DNA from: Planctomycetota bacterium
GTDB lineage: Bacteria > Planctomycetota > Phycisphaerae > Phycisphaerales > SM1A02
DNA length: 64,000 nucleotides
Direction: 5' to 3'
Assembly (NCBI GenBank): GCA_016873115.1
Contig: VGYB01000002.1
Span: forward strand, 62,001-126,000
The notes under the pieces are model-generated. The model ran no database searches. It was not told the DNA's origin and was given only the letters and a program-made list of their open reading frames with translations. The position numbers and the translations under genes are program-made. Position 1 is the stretch's first letter. Each line of letters begins with the position of its first letter. Shown here piece by piece: positions 34,684 to 44,121 of this stretch.

Positions 34684-36429
34684 TCAACCGCCGCGTCGGG
34701 ACGCGATCCACGCATGCAATCGCTTGGCATCCCATGCATTGATGACCTGGTCGGGTCCGGCGCCTGCACGGCGTGCGACCTGCACGCCGAAGCGCAGGAC
34801 ATCGAAGCCGTCACGGCCATGCACATCGCCATTGATCGCCAGCGGGACGCAGGCCTCGATCGCCATCCGTGCGTGGAGATCACGCAGGTCAAGCCGTGCC
34901 GGGTGCGCGTTGATCTCAAGAGCCACGCCCGACTCGCGCGCGGCTGCGATCACGGCATGCATGTCAGGTTCAAGTCCCGGACGACCGTTGACGAGTCGCC
35001 CGGTCGGATGGCCAAGGATGTGGACGAGCGGATGGCGCACGGCGCGCACCAGCCGCGCGGTCGCCACCTCGGGGGCCTGCTTGAGGCTTGCGTGCGGGCT
35101 CGCCACGACCAGATCGAGCTTCGCGAGCACCTCATCCGGGTAGTCGAGACGGCCGTCGACGAGGATGTCCACCTCGGATCCGGCCAGCACGCGAATGCCG
35201 CCCACTCGGAGCTCGGCCTCTCGGACGGCATCGATCTGAGCCAGCAGCCGCTCGATGGAGAGCCCATTGGCCTGCACACTCGAGCGTGAATGATCCGTGA
35301 CGGCGATCGTGTGGAACCCACGGTCCTTCGCGCGCTGGACGAGCTCGAGCAACGGCATCGCGCCGTCGCTCTCGGTGGTGTGCGCATGCAGCTCGGCGCG
35401 GATGTCATCAACAGTCAGGAGTGGAGCATGCCCGCAGACCTCGTCCAGTGGCCGCATCTCACGCAGCTCGGGTTCGGCCCACGCGAGGCCGAGTGCTCGA
35501 TAGAGCTCGGCCTCCGTCCGCGAGGCGAGCGGCGGGTGACGATCCTGAGGCGCGTCGAGACCGTCGTCCGTGAAGAGCCCGTACTCATTCAGTCGCAGCC
35601 CACGCTGCTGTGCGCGGCCGCGCAGGAGGACATTGTGTTCCTTGCTGCCCGTGAAGTAGAGCAGCGCCGCGCCGAAGGCCTCGTCCGGCACGATGCGCAG
35701 ATCAACCTGAAGACCGTCCTGCATGCGAATGCTCGACTTCGTCGGACCAGTGACCAGCACCTTGGCCGCACCCGGCATGGTGCAGAAGGCCTGCATGGCA
35801 CGCGGACCATCGGACGCCACCGCGACCAGATCGACATCGCCGATGGTCTCCCTGCCGCGTCGCAGGCTGCCGGCAGGCTCGATGCGGGACACGACGCCGG
35901 CCGCGCGAAGGTGCGTGATGGCTGCCTCGGCCACCGCGAGGGCCTGGTCGATGCGCACACGACCGACGGCCGTCTTCAGGAACTCGATGCCGTCGCGGAG
36001 GTTCTGGATCTTCTTGGGGCCGAAGCCCGCCAGTCCCTGGAGGCGATCCCCGTCAAGCGCCGACTCCAGCGACGCCAGGTCGACGATGCCACGCTCCTGC
36101 CAGAGCAGCCTGACCGACTTGGGACCGACACCGGGCAAGCCGAGCAGGGCAGGCAGTCCCGGCGGGACCTGTGCACGCAGACCCTCGAGGTCCTTGACGG
36201 AACCCGTGGTGACGAACTCGACGATCTTCGCCGCGCTGCTCGTGCCGATGCCGTCGATGGCCGACAGGGCCTTCGGGTCGGTCCGAGCAAGATCGACCAG
36301 ATCGACCGTCAACGACTCTGCCGCACGCGCCACCTTGGCGTTGGCCAGGACTCGGAAGGAGTTGGCCCCGGTGAGTTCGAGCAGCACCGCGAACTCCTCG
36401 AACAGTCTCACGATCTCGGCGTTGCCCAT
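34684..36429 (-). CDS. polX: DNA polymerase X family protein with PHP domain
   Basis: 581 residues from the ATG at 36429, where AAGGAG sits 8 bases upstream; a longer frame would run through tRNA-Arg. N-terminal helix-hairpin-helix lyase-like part (SAIDGIGTSSAAKIVEF, LLGLPGVGPKSVRLLW). Polymerase acids lie in GDVDLV (D198, D200) and VDLRIV (D243). C-terminal PHP domain from about residue 335 with ELHAHTTESDG, AVTDHSRSS, and later AINGDVHGRD, all metal ligands present, so a 3'-5' exonuclease or AP-endonuclease activity is likely. Bacterial PolX acts in base excision repair gap filling. Upstream of ffh. Confidence 0.93.
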   Translation of the reverse strand: MGNAEIVRLFEEFAVLLELTGANSFRVLANAKVARAAESLTVDLVDLARTDPKALSAIDGIGTSSAAKIVEFVTTGSVKDLEGLRAQVPPGLPALLGLPGVGPKSVRLLWQERGIVDLASLESALDGDRLQGLAGFGPKKIQNLRDGIEFLKTAVGRVRIDQALAVAEAAITHLRAAGVVSRIEPAGSLRRGRETIGDVDLVAVASDGPRAMQAFCTMPGAAKVLVTGPTKSSIRMQDGLQVDLRIVPDEAFGAALLYFTGSKEHNVLLRGRAQQRGLRLNEYGLFTDDGLDAPQDRHPPLASRTEAELYRALGLAWAEPELREMRPLDEVCGHAPLLTVDDIRAELHAHTTESDGAMPLLELVQRAKDRGFHTIAVTDHSRSSVQANGLSIERLLAQIDAVREAELRVGGIRVLAGSEVDILVDGRLDYPDEVLAKLDLVVASPHASLKQAPEVATARLVRAVRHPLVHILGHPTGRLVNGRPGLEPDMHAVIAAARESGVALEINAHPARLDLRDLHARMAIEACVPLAINGDVHGRDGFDVLRFGVQVARRAGAGPDQVINAWDAKRLHAWIASRRGG

Positions 36430-36448
36430 TGGTGCTCCTTGCACGACA

Positions 36449-36470
36449 ACGCCCCCAGAGGCGGGGGCGT
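36449..36470 (-). terminator. Hairpin between tRNA-Arg and polX
   Basis: Eight-base stem ACGCCCCC / GGGGGCGT with loop AGAGGC, just downstream of tRNA-Arg on the minus strand and 20 bases before the polX start codon. It may terminate the tRNA transcript or act as the processing boundary. Confidence 0.55.
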
Positions 36471-36474
36471 CGAA

Positions 36475-36548
36475 CGCGACTGGATGGGCTCGAACCATCA
36501 ACCTTCGGTTTCGTAGACCGATGCTCTATCCAATTGAGCTACAGTCGC
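36475..36548 (-). tRNA. tRNA-Arg(ACG)
   Basis: 74-base tRNA on the minus strand. Acceptor GCGACTG pairs with CAGTCGC, discriminator G. Anticodon stem TCGGT/ACCGA with loop CTACGAA gives ACG (decoded as ICG). T-arm GATGGTTCGAGCCCATC is present. CCA is not encoded. Confidence 0.95.
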
Positions 36549-36607
36549 AGCGGGGCAAAGAGTATAGCTTGCCGCCACGGGCAGGCGACCCGCCATAACC
36601 ATGACCA

Positions 36608-38209
36608 TCAATCGGTCGTCGAGGTGGATGGTCGGTCGTCGGCATCGCTCACGACGGCCTCGCCGAGATCGATGTAGCCATCCACCGTGGTGGCGCTTGC
36701 ATCGACCAGGCGGCTGAGGAAGGCCGGCAGCACGATGATGCCCACGCCGGCAACGACTGCTGCGGCCTTCGGCCACCAATGCGGCACCGCGACCACATCT
36801 TGGCTCTTGGCATTGGGTGGGTTGACGACCGCTGCGCCGACGAAGCGCAAGTAGTAGACCGCGCCGATCGCCGTGTTCAGGAGCAGGACCGCAGCCAGAG
36901 AAGCCTGACCACCCTCGAATGCCACGAAGACCAGCACGATCTTCGCAAGCGCTCCGAAGAGGGGAGGGACCCCAAGCAGGCTCAGTGCACTCACGGTGAG
37001 CAGGAACGCCAGCACCGGATGCGAGGAGCGCAGGCCGGAAAGCGACTCGAAGCTGTCCACTTCCTCGCCCTTGCGCTCGAGCGTCGCGAGCACGGCGAAG
37101 GTCGCCACCGTCATGACGCCGTAGGCGAGCATGAAGAGGTACATCGCACCGATGCCGCCTTGGGGGCCGATGATGACCCCGACGAGCATGTAGCCGCTGT
37201 TGGCGATCGACGAGTAGGCGAGCGTGCGCTTGAGGCTCGTCTGCAGGATGCCCCCGATGTTGCCCAGGAGCATCGTCAGCACGGCCACCATCCAGAGCAC
37301 CGCCGTGATCGGCTGCGGGAGGCCCTGGTAGGCGATGCGGATGCCATCATGGTCGACCATGGCGTGGCCCGACCATCCCACCGTGCCGAGCACGGTGACG
37401 AGCGCCGAGAATCCGGCGATCTTGGGGGTGAACGACAGGAAGGCGGTGACCGGGAGCGGAGCACCCTCGTACACATCCGGCGCGTAGAAGTGCATCGGCA
37501 CCGCAGCGAGCTTGAAGCACAGACCCAGCACCGTGAGGATGGTCCCGAGCAGCGCCGTCGCGCTCAGGCCCGGCCCCGCGGCCTGCTCGGCAAGAAGATC
37601 GCGCATGGAAATGAGCTGCATCGTGCCAGTGGCGCCGTAGAGCATCGCGAAGCCGTAGAGCGTCACGGCGGTGGCAAGCGCACCGAGGAAGAAGTACTTC
37701 ATCGCCGCTTCCATGCTGCGACGACCGGTGCGCGCGACCGCCACCATGATGTAGGTCGGCAGGCTCACCAGCTCGAGGCCAAGGAAGAGCCAGATGAGAT
37801 CCGGTGCACTCATGACGAGCATCGCACCCGTCAGGCTGAGCAGGAGGAAGGCGTAGTACTCACCGCGCACCACGCGCAGCGCATCGAAGGATGCACGACC
37901 GCGCGCGACCGCCTCCTCGTACCGACGGTCGATCGAGCCCGCCGACACGGCGACCAGGCCGATGCCGATGAGGGCGATGAGCGCCTTGCCATACTTGCCC
38001 AGCATGGGGAAGAGCAGGTTGGCCCCCTGGATGCGCTCGGGGGTCCACACCGCATCCAGAGCGAGGATCGAGGCCACCAGCGCCGCCACGCAGACCCAGG
38101 GCACGAGTGAGCGGGTCCCGGTCGAGCGCGACAGGCCCAGCACGGCCACGAGCATCGAGGCCGCGAACAGCACGATCTCCGGGGCGAGCAGCACCGCCGT
38201 CTGGCTCAT
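36608..38209 (-). CDS. nuoN: NADH-quinone oxidoreductase subunit N
   Basis: 533 residues, antiporter-like proton-pumping subunit of complex I with about 14 hydrophobic helices. Family segments include MKYFFLGALATAVTLYGFAM and HFYAPDVYEGAPLPVTAFLS, with the conserved channel Lys/Glu-bearing helices. Three starts are possible: ATG 38224, GTG 38218 (6 bases after AGGAGG) and ATG 38209, which begins just after the nuoM stop; 38209 is used here. Last gene of the nuoJKLMN cluster. Confidence 0.95.
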   Translation of the reverse strand: MSQTAVLLAPEIVLFAASMLVAVLGLSRSTGTRSLVPWVCVAALVASILALDAVWTPERIQGANLLFPMLGKYGKALIALIGIGLVAVSAGSIDRRYEEAVARGRASFDALRVVRGEYYAFLLLSLTGAMLVMSAPDLIWLFLGLELVSLPTYIMVAVARTGRRSMEAAMKYFFLGALATAVTLYGFAMLYGATGTMQLISMRDLLAEQAAGPGLSATALLGTILTVLGLCFKLAAVPMHFYAPDVYEGAPLPVTAFLSFTPKIAGFSALVTVLGTVGWSGHAMVDHDGIRIAYQGLPQPITAVLWMVAVLTMLLGNIGGILQTSLKRTLAYSSIANSGYMLVGVIIGPQGGIGAMYLFMLAYGVMTVATFAVLATLERKGEEVDSFESLSGLRSSHPVLAFLLTVSALSLLGVPPLFGALAKIVLVFVAFEGGQASLAAVLLLNTAIGAVYYLRFVGAAVVNPPNAKSQDVVAVPHWWPKAAAVVAGVGIIVLPAFLSRLVDASATTVDGYIDLGEAVVSDADDRPSTSTTD

Positions 38210-38210
38210 G

Positions 38211-39842
38211 TCAACCACGGTCATCCTCCTTGGGCTCGGCCTGTGCGGCCTCGGCAGCGTGCGGCTGCGACTTCAGCGCCCGTTCGACGGCAGCGGGGTA
38301 GGGCGCCAGGGTGCGCTCGACCACCGGACCGATCGCCTGGAGCATGGGCTTGGGATAGACGCCGATGAACAGGCACACCAGTGCGAGCGGAACCAGCAGG
38401 CCGACTTCGCGACCGGTCAGGTCACCATGATCTTCGCCGTGTCCGTGGTGACCATGCTTGCCGTGCGTCGCATCCTTCGGCTCGCGCAGCGGACCGAAGA
38501 CATAGCGTCCGACCAAGAGCAGCATGTACATGGCACCGAGGACCAGGCCGGTCGCCGCGACGAGAGCGAAGCCCGGACCAAGCAGCCCGGGGTAGCCCGT
38601 CGACGCGTCGCCGGTGGCGATGTAGGTGCCGAAGAGGCAGAGGTACTCGCCGACGAATCCGTTCAGCCCGGGAAGGCCGATCGAACTCATGGTGAAGAAC
38701 ACCATGAAGAAAGCCCAGACCGGCATGCGCTTGGCGAGGCCTCCGATCTGGTCCATGTCCTTCACGTGATACCGCTCATAGGCCATCCCGACCAGCAGGA
38801 AGAGCGCACCCGTCGAGAGTCCGTGGTTGATCATGTAGAGCACACTGCCTTGCGCCCCGACGGGATTCAGCGCGAAGAGCCCCAGCATGCAGATGCCGAG
38901 GTGGCTGACCGAGGAGTAGGCAACGAGCTTCTTGGCATCGGTCTGCACCCAGCAGATGAGCGCCGCATAGACGACCGCCACCGTGCACAGCACGGACGCG
39001 AGCACGGCCAGTGCGGCACCGCCCTCGGGAGCCATGGGCAAGGCAAGGCGGAAGACGCCGTAGGTGCCGAGCTTGAGGAGCGTGCCGGCGAGGATGACCG
39101 AGCCAGCCGTCGGTGCTTGGGTGTGGGCCAAGGGCAGCCAGGTGTGCACCGGAAAGAGCGGGATCTTGACGGCGAAGCCCGCCAGCAAGGCAGCGAAGAG
39201 CCAGAACTGGGTGTTGGCGGGAAGCCGAACGCTGGCGAAGGTCGACAGCGTGGCCATGTCCCAGCTCCAGAGCCCCGTCGAGGCATGGTGCTGCCAACCC
39301 ACGAAGAGGATCGAGCCGAGGAAGAACAGCGACCCCAGGAAGGTGTAGAGGAACAGCTTCTGCGCCGCTTGGCGCCGTTCGGGTCCGCCCCAGATCGCGA
39401 TGATGAAGAGCAGCGGCACGAGGGTGAACTCGTAACCGACATAGAACAGCAGCACATCACGCGCCGCGAAGGCCAGCAGGATGCTGGCGTGCAGCAGCAT
39501 GAACCAACCGTAGTACTCACGCTGACGCTCGGAGATCGCGGTCCACGAACCGATCACGCAGATCGGGATCAGGAACGCCTCGAGCAGCGCGAGCAAGAGG
39601 CTCACGGAATCGAAGCCGACCCCGAGCGTGGCGTTGATCGACTCGAGCCACGCGCAGCCACACGGCTCCGGGAAGATCGCGCCGGTCGACCACGCCGGGA
39701 ACTGCCAGGCAAAGGCGACCAACGCACCGAGGCTGGCGAGCGAACCGAGGGCAGCCAGGCTGCGCGCCGCCCGTGCGCTGGCCACGGCGATCACCGCAGC
39801 GGTCGCGACAGGAATCAGGATGGACGCCCAGATGAGGTTCAT
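38211..39842 (-). CDS. nuoM: NADH-quinone oxidoreductase subunit M
   Basis: 543 residues, antiporter-like subunit of complex I. Typical segments: FSLVLPLLFIIAIWG-like FTLVPLLFIIAIWGG, HTWLPLAHTQAPTAGSVILA, VAYSSVSHLGICMLGL. A His-rich cytoplasmic or periplasmic loop lies near the C-terminus (HGKHGHHGHGEDHGD, about residues 460-475). The ATG at 39842 directly follows the nuoL stop; a 13-codon upstream extension overlaps nuoL and is rejected. The stop is 1 base before the nuoN ATG. Confidence 0.96.
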   Translation of the reverse strand: MNLIWASILIPVATAAVIAVASARAARSLAALGSLASLGALVAFAWQFPAWSTGAIFPEPCGCAWLESINATLGVGFDSVSLLLALLEAFLIPICVIGSWTAISERQREYYGWFMLLHASILLAFAARDVLLFYVGYEFTLVPLLFIIAIWGGPERRQAAQKLFLYTFLGSLFFLGSILFVGWQHHASTGLWSWDMATLSTFASVRLPANTQFWLFAALLAGFAVKIPLFPVHTWLPLAHTQAPTAGSVILAGTLLKLGTYGVFRLALPMAPEGGAALAVLASVLCTVAVVYAALICWVQTDAKKLVAYSSVSHLGICMLGLFALNPVGAQGSVLYMINHGLSTGALFLLVGMAYERYHVKDMDQIGGLAKRMPVWAFFMVFFTMSSIGLPGLNGFVGEYLCLFGTYIATGDASTGYPGLLGPGFALVAATGLVLGAMYMLLLVGRYVFGPLREPKDATHGKHGHHGHGEDHGDLTGREVGLLVPLALVCLFIGVYPKPMLQAIGPVVERTLAPYPAAVERALKSQPHAAEAAQAEPKEDDRG

Positions 39843-39844
39843 GT

Positions 39845-42076
39845 TCAGTTCGCTCCCCGCAACCAGATCCAGATCACCCATGCAGCGACCAGCGCCACGC
39901 CGCCAGCCATGGTGACGGCGTAGCCCTGCACCACACCGCCATACAAGGGCCGGAAGAGCCGCCCGACGGCAGCGGGAAGGGCACCGAGGCCATTGACGAT
40001 GCCGGCATCGAGCAGGAGGTCATCGATCGCCGCAAGGATGTTGGCGATCACGCGCAACGGCAGCCGGATCACCCAGTCGTAGAACTCGTCGACCATCCAC
40101 TTGCGCTCGGCACCGACCACGATCCACCGGGTGGCGACAGAACCCATCAGCGTGCGGCGCAAGGCGTCGGCAGCGCCACGATTGACGAGATGGAGGTAGA
40201 GCGATACCAGGATGCCCGCGATGCACGCGAGCGAACCGAGTCGTCCAACAGCGGTGTGGGCATCCATGCCGAGCACCAGGTGACCGTGGCCGGCGTGGGC
40301 GGGATCGGCACCGGCAACATTCGGCGCTGCAGCGTGATCATCATGCGACCCGTGCGACTCGGCAGGGGCGCCCTGGTACGCGCTCGACTGCTTGACCTGG
40401 GTCTTGACCCAGTTGCGCTCGTCATGGTTGAGCATCGTTCGGTAGCTCGGCCAGCCAGCGAGGATCGCTCCGACGGCAATCAGCACGAGCGGTACGCGGA
40501 TGGCCCAGCGGGGTGCGTGCGGATGGAACTCACCGTGATGGCCACGGCCGCCATGCGCCGCCGGCGAACCATGCGCATCGCGAGCGTGATCATGGCCGTG
40601 ATCGTCATGGCCATGGTGCTCATCGCCGGGCTCGTACTTGACCGGCCCGAAGAAGACCCGGAAGCCGACGCGGAAGGTGTAGTACGCCGTCAGGGCTGCC
40701 ACCACCAGGCCGATCCATCCCAGGACATGGACCCGTTCATCCCTGGCCGTGAAGGCCGAGACGAGGATCTCGTCCTTGCTGAAGAACGCGGCCGTGAACG
40801 GGAACGCAGCGAGCCAGAAGCAGCCGAGTACGGCCAGCCAGCTCACGAGCCGGAAGCCCGGCACCTTGCTCAAGCCGCTGAGCTTGCGGATGTCGAGTTG
40901 ACCCGCGAAGCCGTGCATCACGGCGCCAGCCGTCAGGAAGAGCAGCGCCTTGAAGAACGCATGCGTGAAGACGTGGTACGAGGCACCGAATGATGTGCCC
41001 ACCCCAAGGCCGAGGAACATGTAGCCCAGCTGGGAGATCGTCGAGTACGCCCAGATGCGCTTCATGTCGTACTGCGCCATGCCGATGGTGGCCGCGAGGA
41101 GCGCGGTCAGGCCACCGACCCAGGCCACCGCAGCCATGGCATCGGGATTGACGACGAAGAGGGGGAACATCCTCGCAATCAGGAACACACCGGCGGTGAC
41201 CATGGTCGCCGCGTGGATGAGTGCCGACACCGGGGTCGGGCCTTCCATGGCATCCGGAAGCCAGACATACAGCGGCAACTGCGCACTCTTGCCAAACGCG
41301 CCAAGCATCAGCAGCCAGGGGATGGCCTGGGCAGTCCACTCGCTGCTTGCCGGCGCACCGTCGATCGCCTTCCACAGCGCTGCATACTCGACGGTGCCGT
41401 AGCACTGCCAGATCAGGAAGAGGGCGAGTGCCAGGCCAAGGTCGCCGACTCGGTTGACGATGAAGGCCTTCTTCGCGGCGGCGACGGCTTCGGGCTTGGT
41501 GAAGTAGTAGCCAATGAGCAGGTAGCTCGCGAGACCGACCCCTTCCCAGCCCAGGTAGAGCATGACGAGGTTGCCGCCCATGACCAGGCAAGCCATCGCG
41601 AAGAGGAAGATGCTCACGCCTCCGAAGAAGCGCGTGTAGCCCTTGCCGACATCGGACTCCATGTACTCGCTGCCGTAGAGCGCGATGAGCGTGCCCAGCC
41701 CAGTGACGAAGAGCATCCAGAAGATGGTCAGGCGGTCGATGTACAGATCGACATTCGCGCTGATGCCGTGGAAGCGGCTGCCGTCACCCCAGGTCCAGCT
41801 GATCCAGTCGAAGAGATTGACGACGACCGGCGTCTCGCCGACGGCGCCCTGCAGGCGCAGGATCGTCGCAAAGGCGCCACCCAGCGCCGCGATCGTGAGC
41901 ACGGCAGGCAGCTTCGAACGGATCTTCATCCAGTCGCAGAGGAGGCAGAGCACCCCGCTGACCAAGGGCAGCAGCAGGGCGAGACCGGCCCAACGGAGCT
42001 CAGGTGCGGCGTGGGCATCGAGCGGGCCCTCGGCGAGCGCGAGGATCGACGACAGCATCGCGGGCGCAACGATCAT
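39845..42076 (-). CDS. nuoL: NADH-quinone oxidoreductase subunit L
   Basis: 743 residues, longer than the usual 610-650. Proton-pumping subunit at the end of the complex I arm, with the lateral helix at the C-terminus. Family core: GWEGVGLASYLLIGYYF, LPDAMEGPTPVSALIHAATM, WAYSTISQLGYMFLGLG. The extra length is in two His-rich loops after the core helices (HHGHDDHGHDHARDAHG near residue 485 and ESHGSHDDHAAAP near residue 580). The start overlaps the nuoK stop as ATGA. Middle gene of nuoJKLMN. Confidence 0.96.
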   Translation of the reverse strand: MIVAPAMLSSILALAEGPLDAHAAPELRWAGLALLLPLVSGVLCLLCDWMKIRSKLPAVLTIAALGGAFATILRLQGAVGETPVVVNLFDWISWTWGDGSRFHGISANVDLYIDRLTIFWMLFVTGLGTLIALYGSEYMESDVGKGYTRFFGGVSIFLFAMACLVMGGNLVMLYLGWEGVGLASYLLIGYYFTKPEAVAAAKKAFIVNRVGDLGLALALFLIWQCYGTVEYAALWKAIDGAPASSEWTAQAIPWLLMLGAFGKSAQLPLYVWLPDAMEGPTPVSALIHAATMVTAGVFLIARMFPLFVVNPDAMAAVAWVGGLTALLAATIGMAQYDMKRIWAYSTISQLGYMFLGLGVGTSFGASYHVFTHAFFKALLFLTAGAVMHGFAGQLDIRKLSGLSKVPGFRLVSWLAVLGCFWLAAFPFTAAFFSKDEILVSAFTARDERVHVLGWIGLVVAALTAYYTFRVGFRVFFGPVKYEPGDEHHGHDDHGHDHARDAHGSPAAHGGRGHHGEFHPHAPRWAIRVPLVLIAVGAILAGWPSYRTMLNHDERNWVKTQVKQSSAYQGAPAESHGSHDDHAAAPNVAGADPAHAGHGHLVLGMDAHTAVGRLGSLACIAGILVSLYLHLVNRGAADALRRTLMGSVATRWIVVGAERKWMVDEFYDWVIRLPLRVIANILAAIDDLLLDAGIVNGLGALPAAVGRLFRPLYGGVVQGYAVTMAGGVALVAAWVIWIWLRGAN

Positions 42077-42411
42077 GACTCAGCGAGTTCCTTCCACGCT
42101 TCGGCGCTCAGGGTTTCCTTGCGTCGGTAGAGCAGCACCACCAGACCAAGCGCCAACGCGGCTTCGGCAGCAGCGACCGTCAGGATGAAGATCACGAACA
42201 CCTGCCCCGAAAGGTCCATGTGCTGGCGTCCGTAGGAGATCATCGCGAGGCCTGCCCCTTGGAACATGAGCTCGGTGCAGAGGAACATGGTGATCATGTT
42301 GCGCCGGCTGAGGAAGCCAACGATCCCCACGGCGAACAGGATGGCGCTGGCGAGAAGGCCGAGCACCACCAGCGGATCGCCCGGGGGGAGTTGCTGATCG
42401 ATGGAGATCAT
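42073..42411 (-). CDS. nuoK: NADH-quinone oxidoreductase subunit K
   Basis: 112-residue, three-helix membrane subunit of complex I, MrpC-like. Conserved Glu residues sit in helix 2 (MFLCTELMFQGAGLAMISY) and helix 3 (VFIFILTVAAAEAALALGL-type). Length is normal. Overlaps nuoJ at its 5' end and nuoL at its 3' end by four bases each. Confidence 0.96.
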   Translation of the reverse strand: MISIDQQLPPGDPLVVLGLLASAILFAVGIVGFLSRRNMITMFLCTELMFQGAGLAMISYGRQHMDLSGQVFVIFILTVAAAEAALALGLVVLLYRRKETLSAEAWKELAES

Positions 42412-43385
42412 GTTCGGTCTCCCGCGAGGTCGGCGTCTTCGACATTCACGCGCGGCAGGCCAGCAGCCGCCCGCCGGTCATCCTCGGCCATGTCGGTCTG
42501 GCGGCGTGCCAGCACCACGGCACCGAGCATCGCCATGAGCAGGATCACGCCGGCGAGTTCGAGGCTGCCCGGATACGAGGTGACGAGTTCCCATCCCAGC
42601 GAGGTGCTGTTCACCGGAAGGTCCGATGCCCTCAGCACGGTCTCGTGTCGCGTGCCATCCGCAAGCGTGACCGGCATCATCGCCGTGCGACCGTCCTGGG
42701 CGACCTCCAACCCGCCAGCAGGCGACCACCCCATGGGGTCCTTGCCGGCGGCGGCGAGTTCGACCGTGATGCGTTCCTTGACCAGCTCAGGCATCCCACG
42801 CATGCGGTTCCACGCAGCGGCGTTCGCCCGGGCCTCGACCATGGCTGCGGGCTGCTTGGTCGTGCGTACATCGTCCACCACGCTCGCCAAGGATGCCAGC
42901 AGCACGAAGCCGCACAGCACCGCAGCTGCCGGCTCGCGCGAGACGCGGTCGTAGGCCACGCTCGGCCCGCCGGCATCAGGTGCCTGCTGCGCCAGCATGA
43001 GCACGAACATGTAGGTGATGAGGATCGCCCCGGCGTAGACGATGATCAGCGAGAACGCCATGAACTCCGCACCCATCACGAGGAACGCCACGGCACCGGC
43101 CACGACGACGAGCACGAAGTAGAGCGCCGCGAACACCGGCCGCGTGGTGGTGATGACCCGTACCGCGGCTGCCGTGGCCATGGCCACCGTGAGCGACATG
43201 ATCGCCACGCGAGGGTCGAAACCAAGGGCACCAGAGGCTTGGACGCCCTGAACAAGCAGCCAGGCAAGGCCGGCAAGGCCAAGGATGGTCGCGCCGAGGC
43301 GGGCCTTGCCCGTGGGCTGCCGAAGCAGCAGGAACAGCCCGACGGCGCAGATCGCTGACGCGGCGTACAAGAGTGGGGGGATCAT
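42408..43385 (-). CDS. nuoJ: NADH-quinone oxidoreductase subunit J, extended
   Basis: 325 residues, against about 170-200 for typical NuoJ. Membrane subunit of complex I. The N-terminal 165 residues hold the usual helices (starting MIPPLLYAASAICAVGLFLL) with the conserved YAGAILITYMFVLMLAQQAP. An inserted soluble stretch of about 110 residues (from MVEARANAAAWNRM to SLGWELVTSYPG) precedes the last helix, and a short basic/acidic tail follows. First gene of the nuoJKLMN group. The start at 43385 is within family expectations; a longer frame covers the divergent pgsA promoter region. Confidence 0.92.
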   Translation of the reverse strand: MIPPLLYAASAICAVGLFLLLRQPTGKARLGATILGLAGLAWLLVQGVQASGALGFDPRVAIMSLTVAMATAAAVRVITTTRPVFAALYFVLVVVAGAVAFLVMGAEFMAFSLIIVYAGAILITYMFVLMLAQQAPDAGGPSVAYDRVSREPAAAVLCGFVLLASLASVVDDVRTTKQPAAMVEARANAAAWNRMRGMPELVKERITVELAAAGKDPMGWSPAGGLEVAQDGRTAMMPVTLADGTRHETVLRASDLPVNSTSLGWELVTSYPGSLELAGVILLMAMLGAVVLARRQTDMAEDDRRAAAGLPRVNVEDADLAGDRT

Positions 43386-43512
43386 GCTGGTGAGGTTCGG
43401 GGGCGAGGCACCCTTTGGGCCGCGCGCGCGGAGCCCTCCAGGGTCGCGCAAAGATAGACGCGCTGCGCCACGCCCGCAACTTATGCGGACGCTCGGCCGT
43501 AGCATCGCATGC

Positions 43513-44121
43513 ATGGACCGGCGACAACTGCCCAACCTCATCACGATGAGCCGGCTGGTCCTGGCGGTCGTCTATTTCTCCCTGATGCTCGATCTGGTGC
43601 ACGGCTGGTCAGGCCTCGAGCCGGCCGAGCGAGCAGAGAGGGCCATTGCGGCCGGATGGGTGTTCGGCGTTGCGGCTGCCACGGATTTCCTCGACGGCTA
43701 CTTCGCACGGCGATTCAATGCCATCAGCGCCTTCGGACGCATCATGGATCCCTTCGTGGACAAGGTCCTCGTGCTCGGCGCGCTCGTGGTGGTGGTCGAG
43801 CCGCTGTGCCCCGGATCGGGGGTGAAGCCATGGATGGTGATCGCGATCCTCTCGCGCGAACTCTTCGTCACGAGCCTGCGCGCCAGCATGGAAGCGCAGG
43901 GCATGCCTTGCCCAGCGGACCGATGGGGCAAGTGGAAGATGACGGCGCAGTCGCTGGCGATCCCCTTCGCGGGCGTGGCGGCGGCGGGGGCCTTCCCGAA
44001 TCTTGGCGTCTCCAACGAAACCTTCGTCCCGATCACCCACTGGTTCGTGGTGTTCACGGTGGTCTTCACGCTCTTCAGCGCGCTGCCGTACATCGTGCGT
44101 TCCCGGGAGGCATGGCGATGA
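43513..44121 (+). CDS. pgsA: CDP-diacylglycerol-glycerol-3-phosphate phosphatidyltransferase
   Basis: 202-residue membrane enzyme making phosphatidylglycerophosphate from CDP-diacylglycerol and glycerol-3-phosphate. The CDP-alcohol phosphotransferase motif D-x2-D-G-x2-A-R-x8-G-x3-D-x3-D is complete (D58, D61, G62, A65, R66, G75, D79, D83). Five to six hydrophobic helices are present. The start at 43513 (MDRRQLPNLITMSRL) matches the family N-terminus; a longer frame to 43285 is not needed. The stop overlaps the pgpA start (ATGA), forming a two-step phosphatidylglycerol synthesis operon. Confidence 0.94.
   Translation: MDRRQLPNLITMSRLVLAVVYFSLMLDLVHGWSGLEPAERAERAIAAGWVFGVAAATDFLDGYFARRFNAISAFGRIMDPFVDKVLVLGALVVVVEPLCPGSGVKPWMVIAILSRELFVTSLRASMEAQGMPCPADRWGKWKMTAQSLAIPFAGVAAAGAFPNLGVSNETFVPITHWFVVFTVVFTLFSALPYIVRSREAWR

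Noticed and set aside
37962-39923. 653-codon plus-strand frame across nuoM/nuoN
   Set aside because: Arg/His/Glu-rich shadow of hydrophobic nuo genes, a known artefact for membrane proteins.
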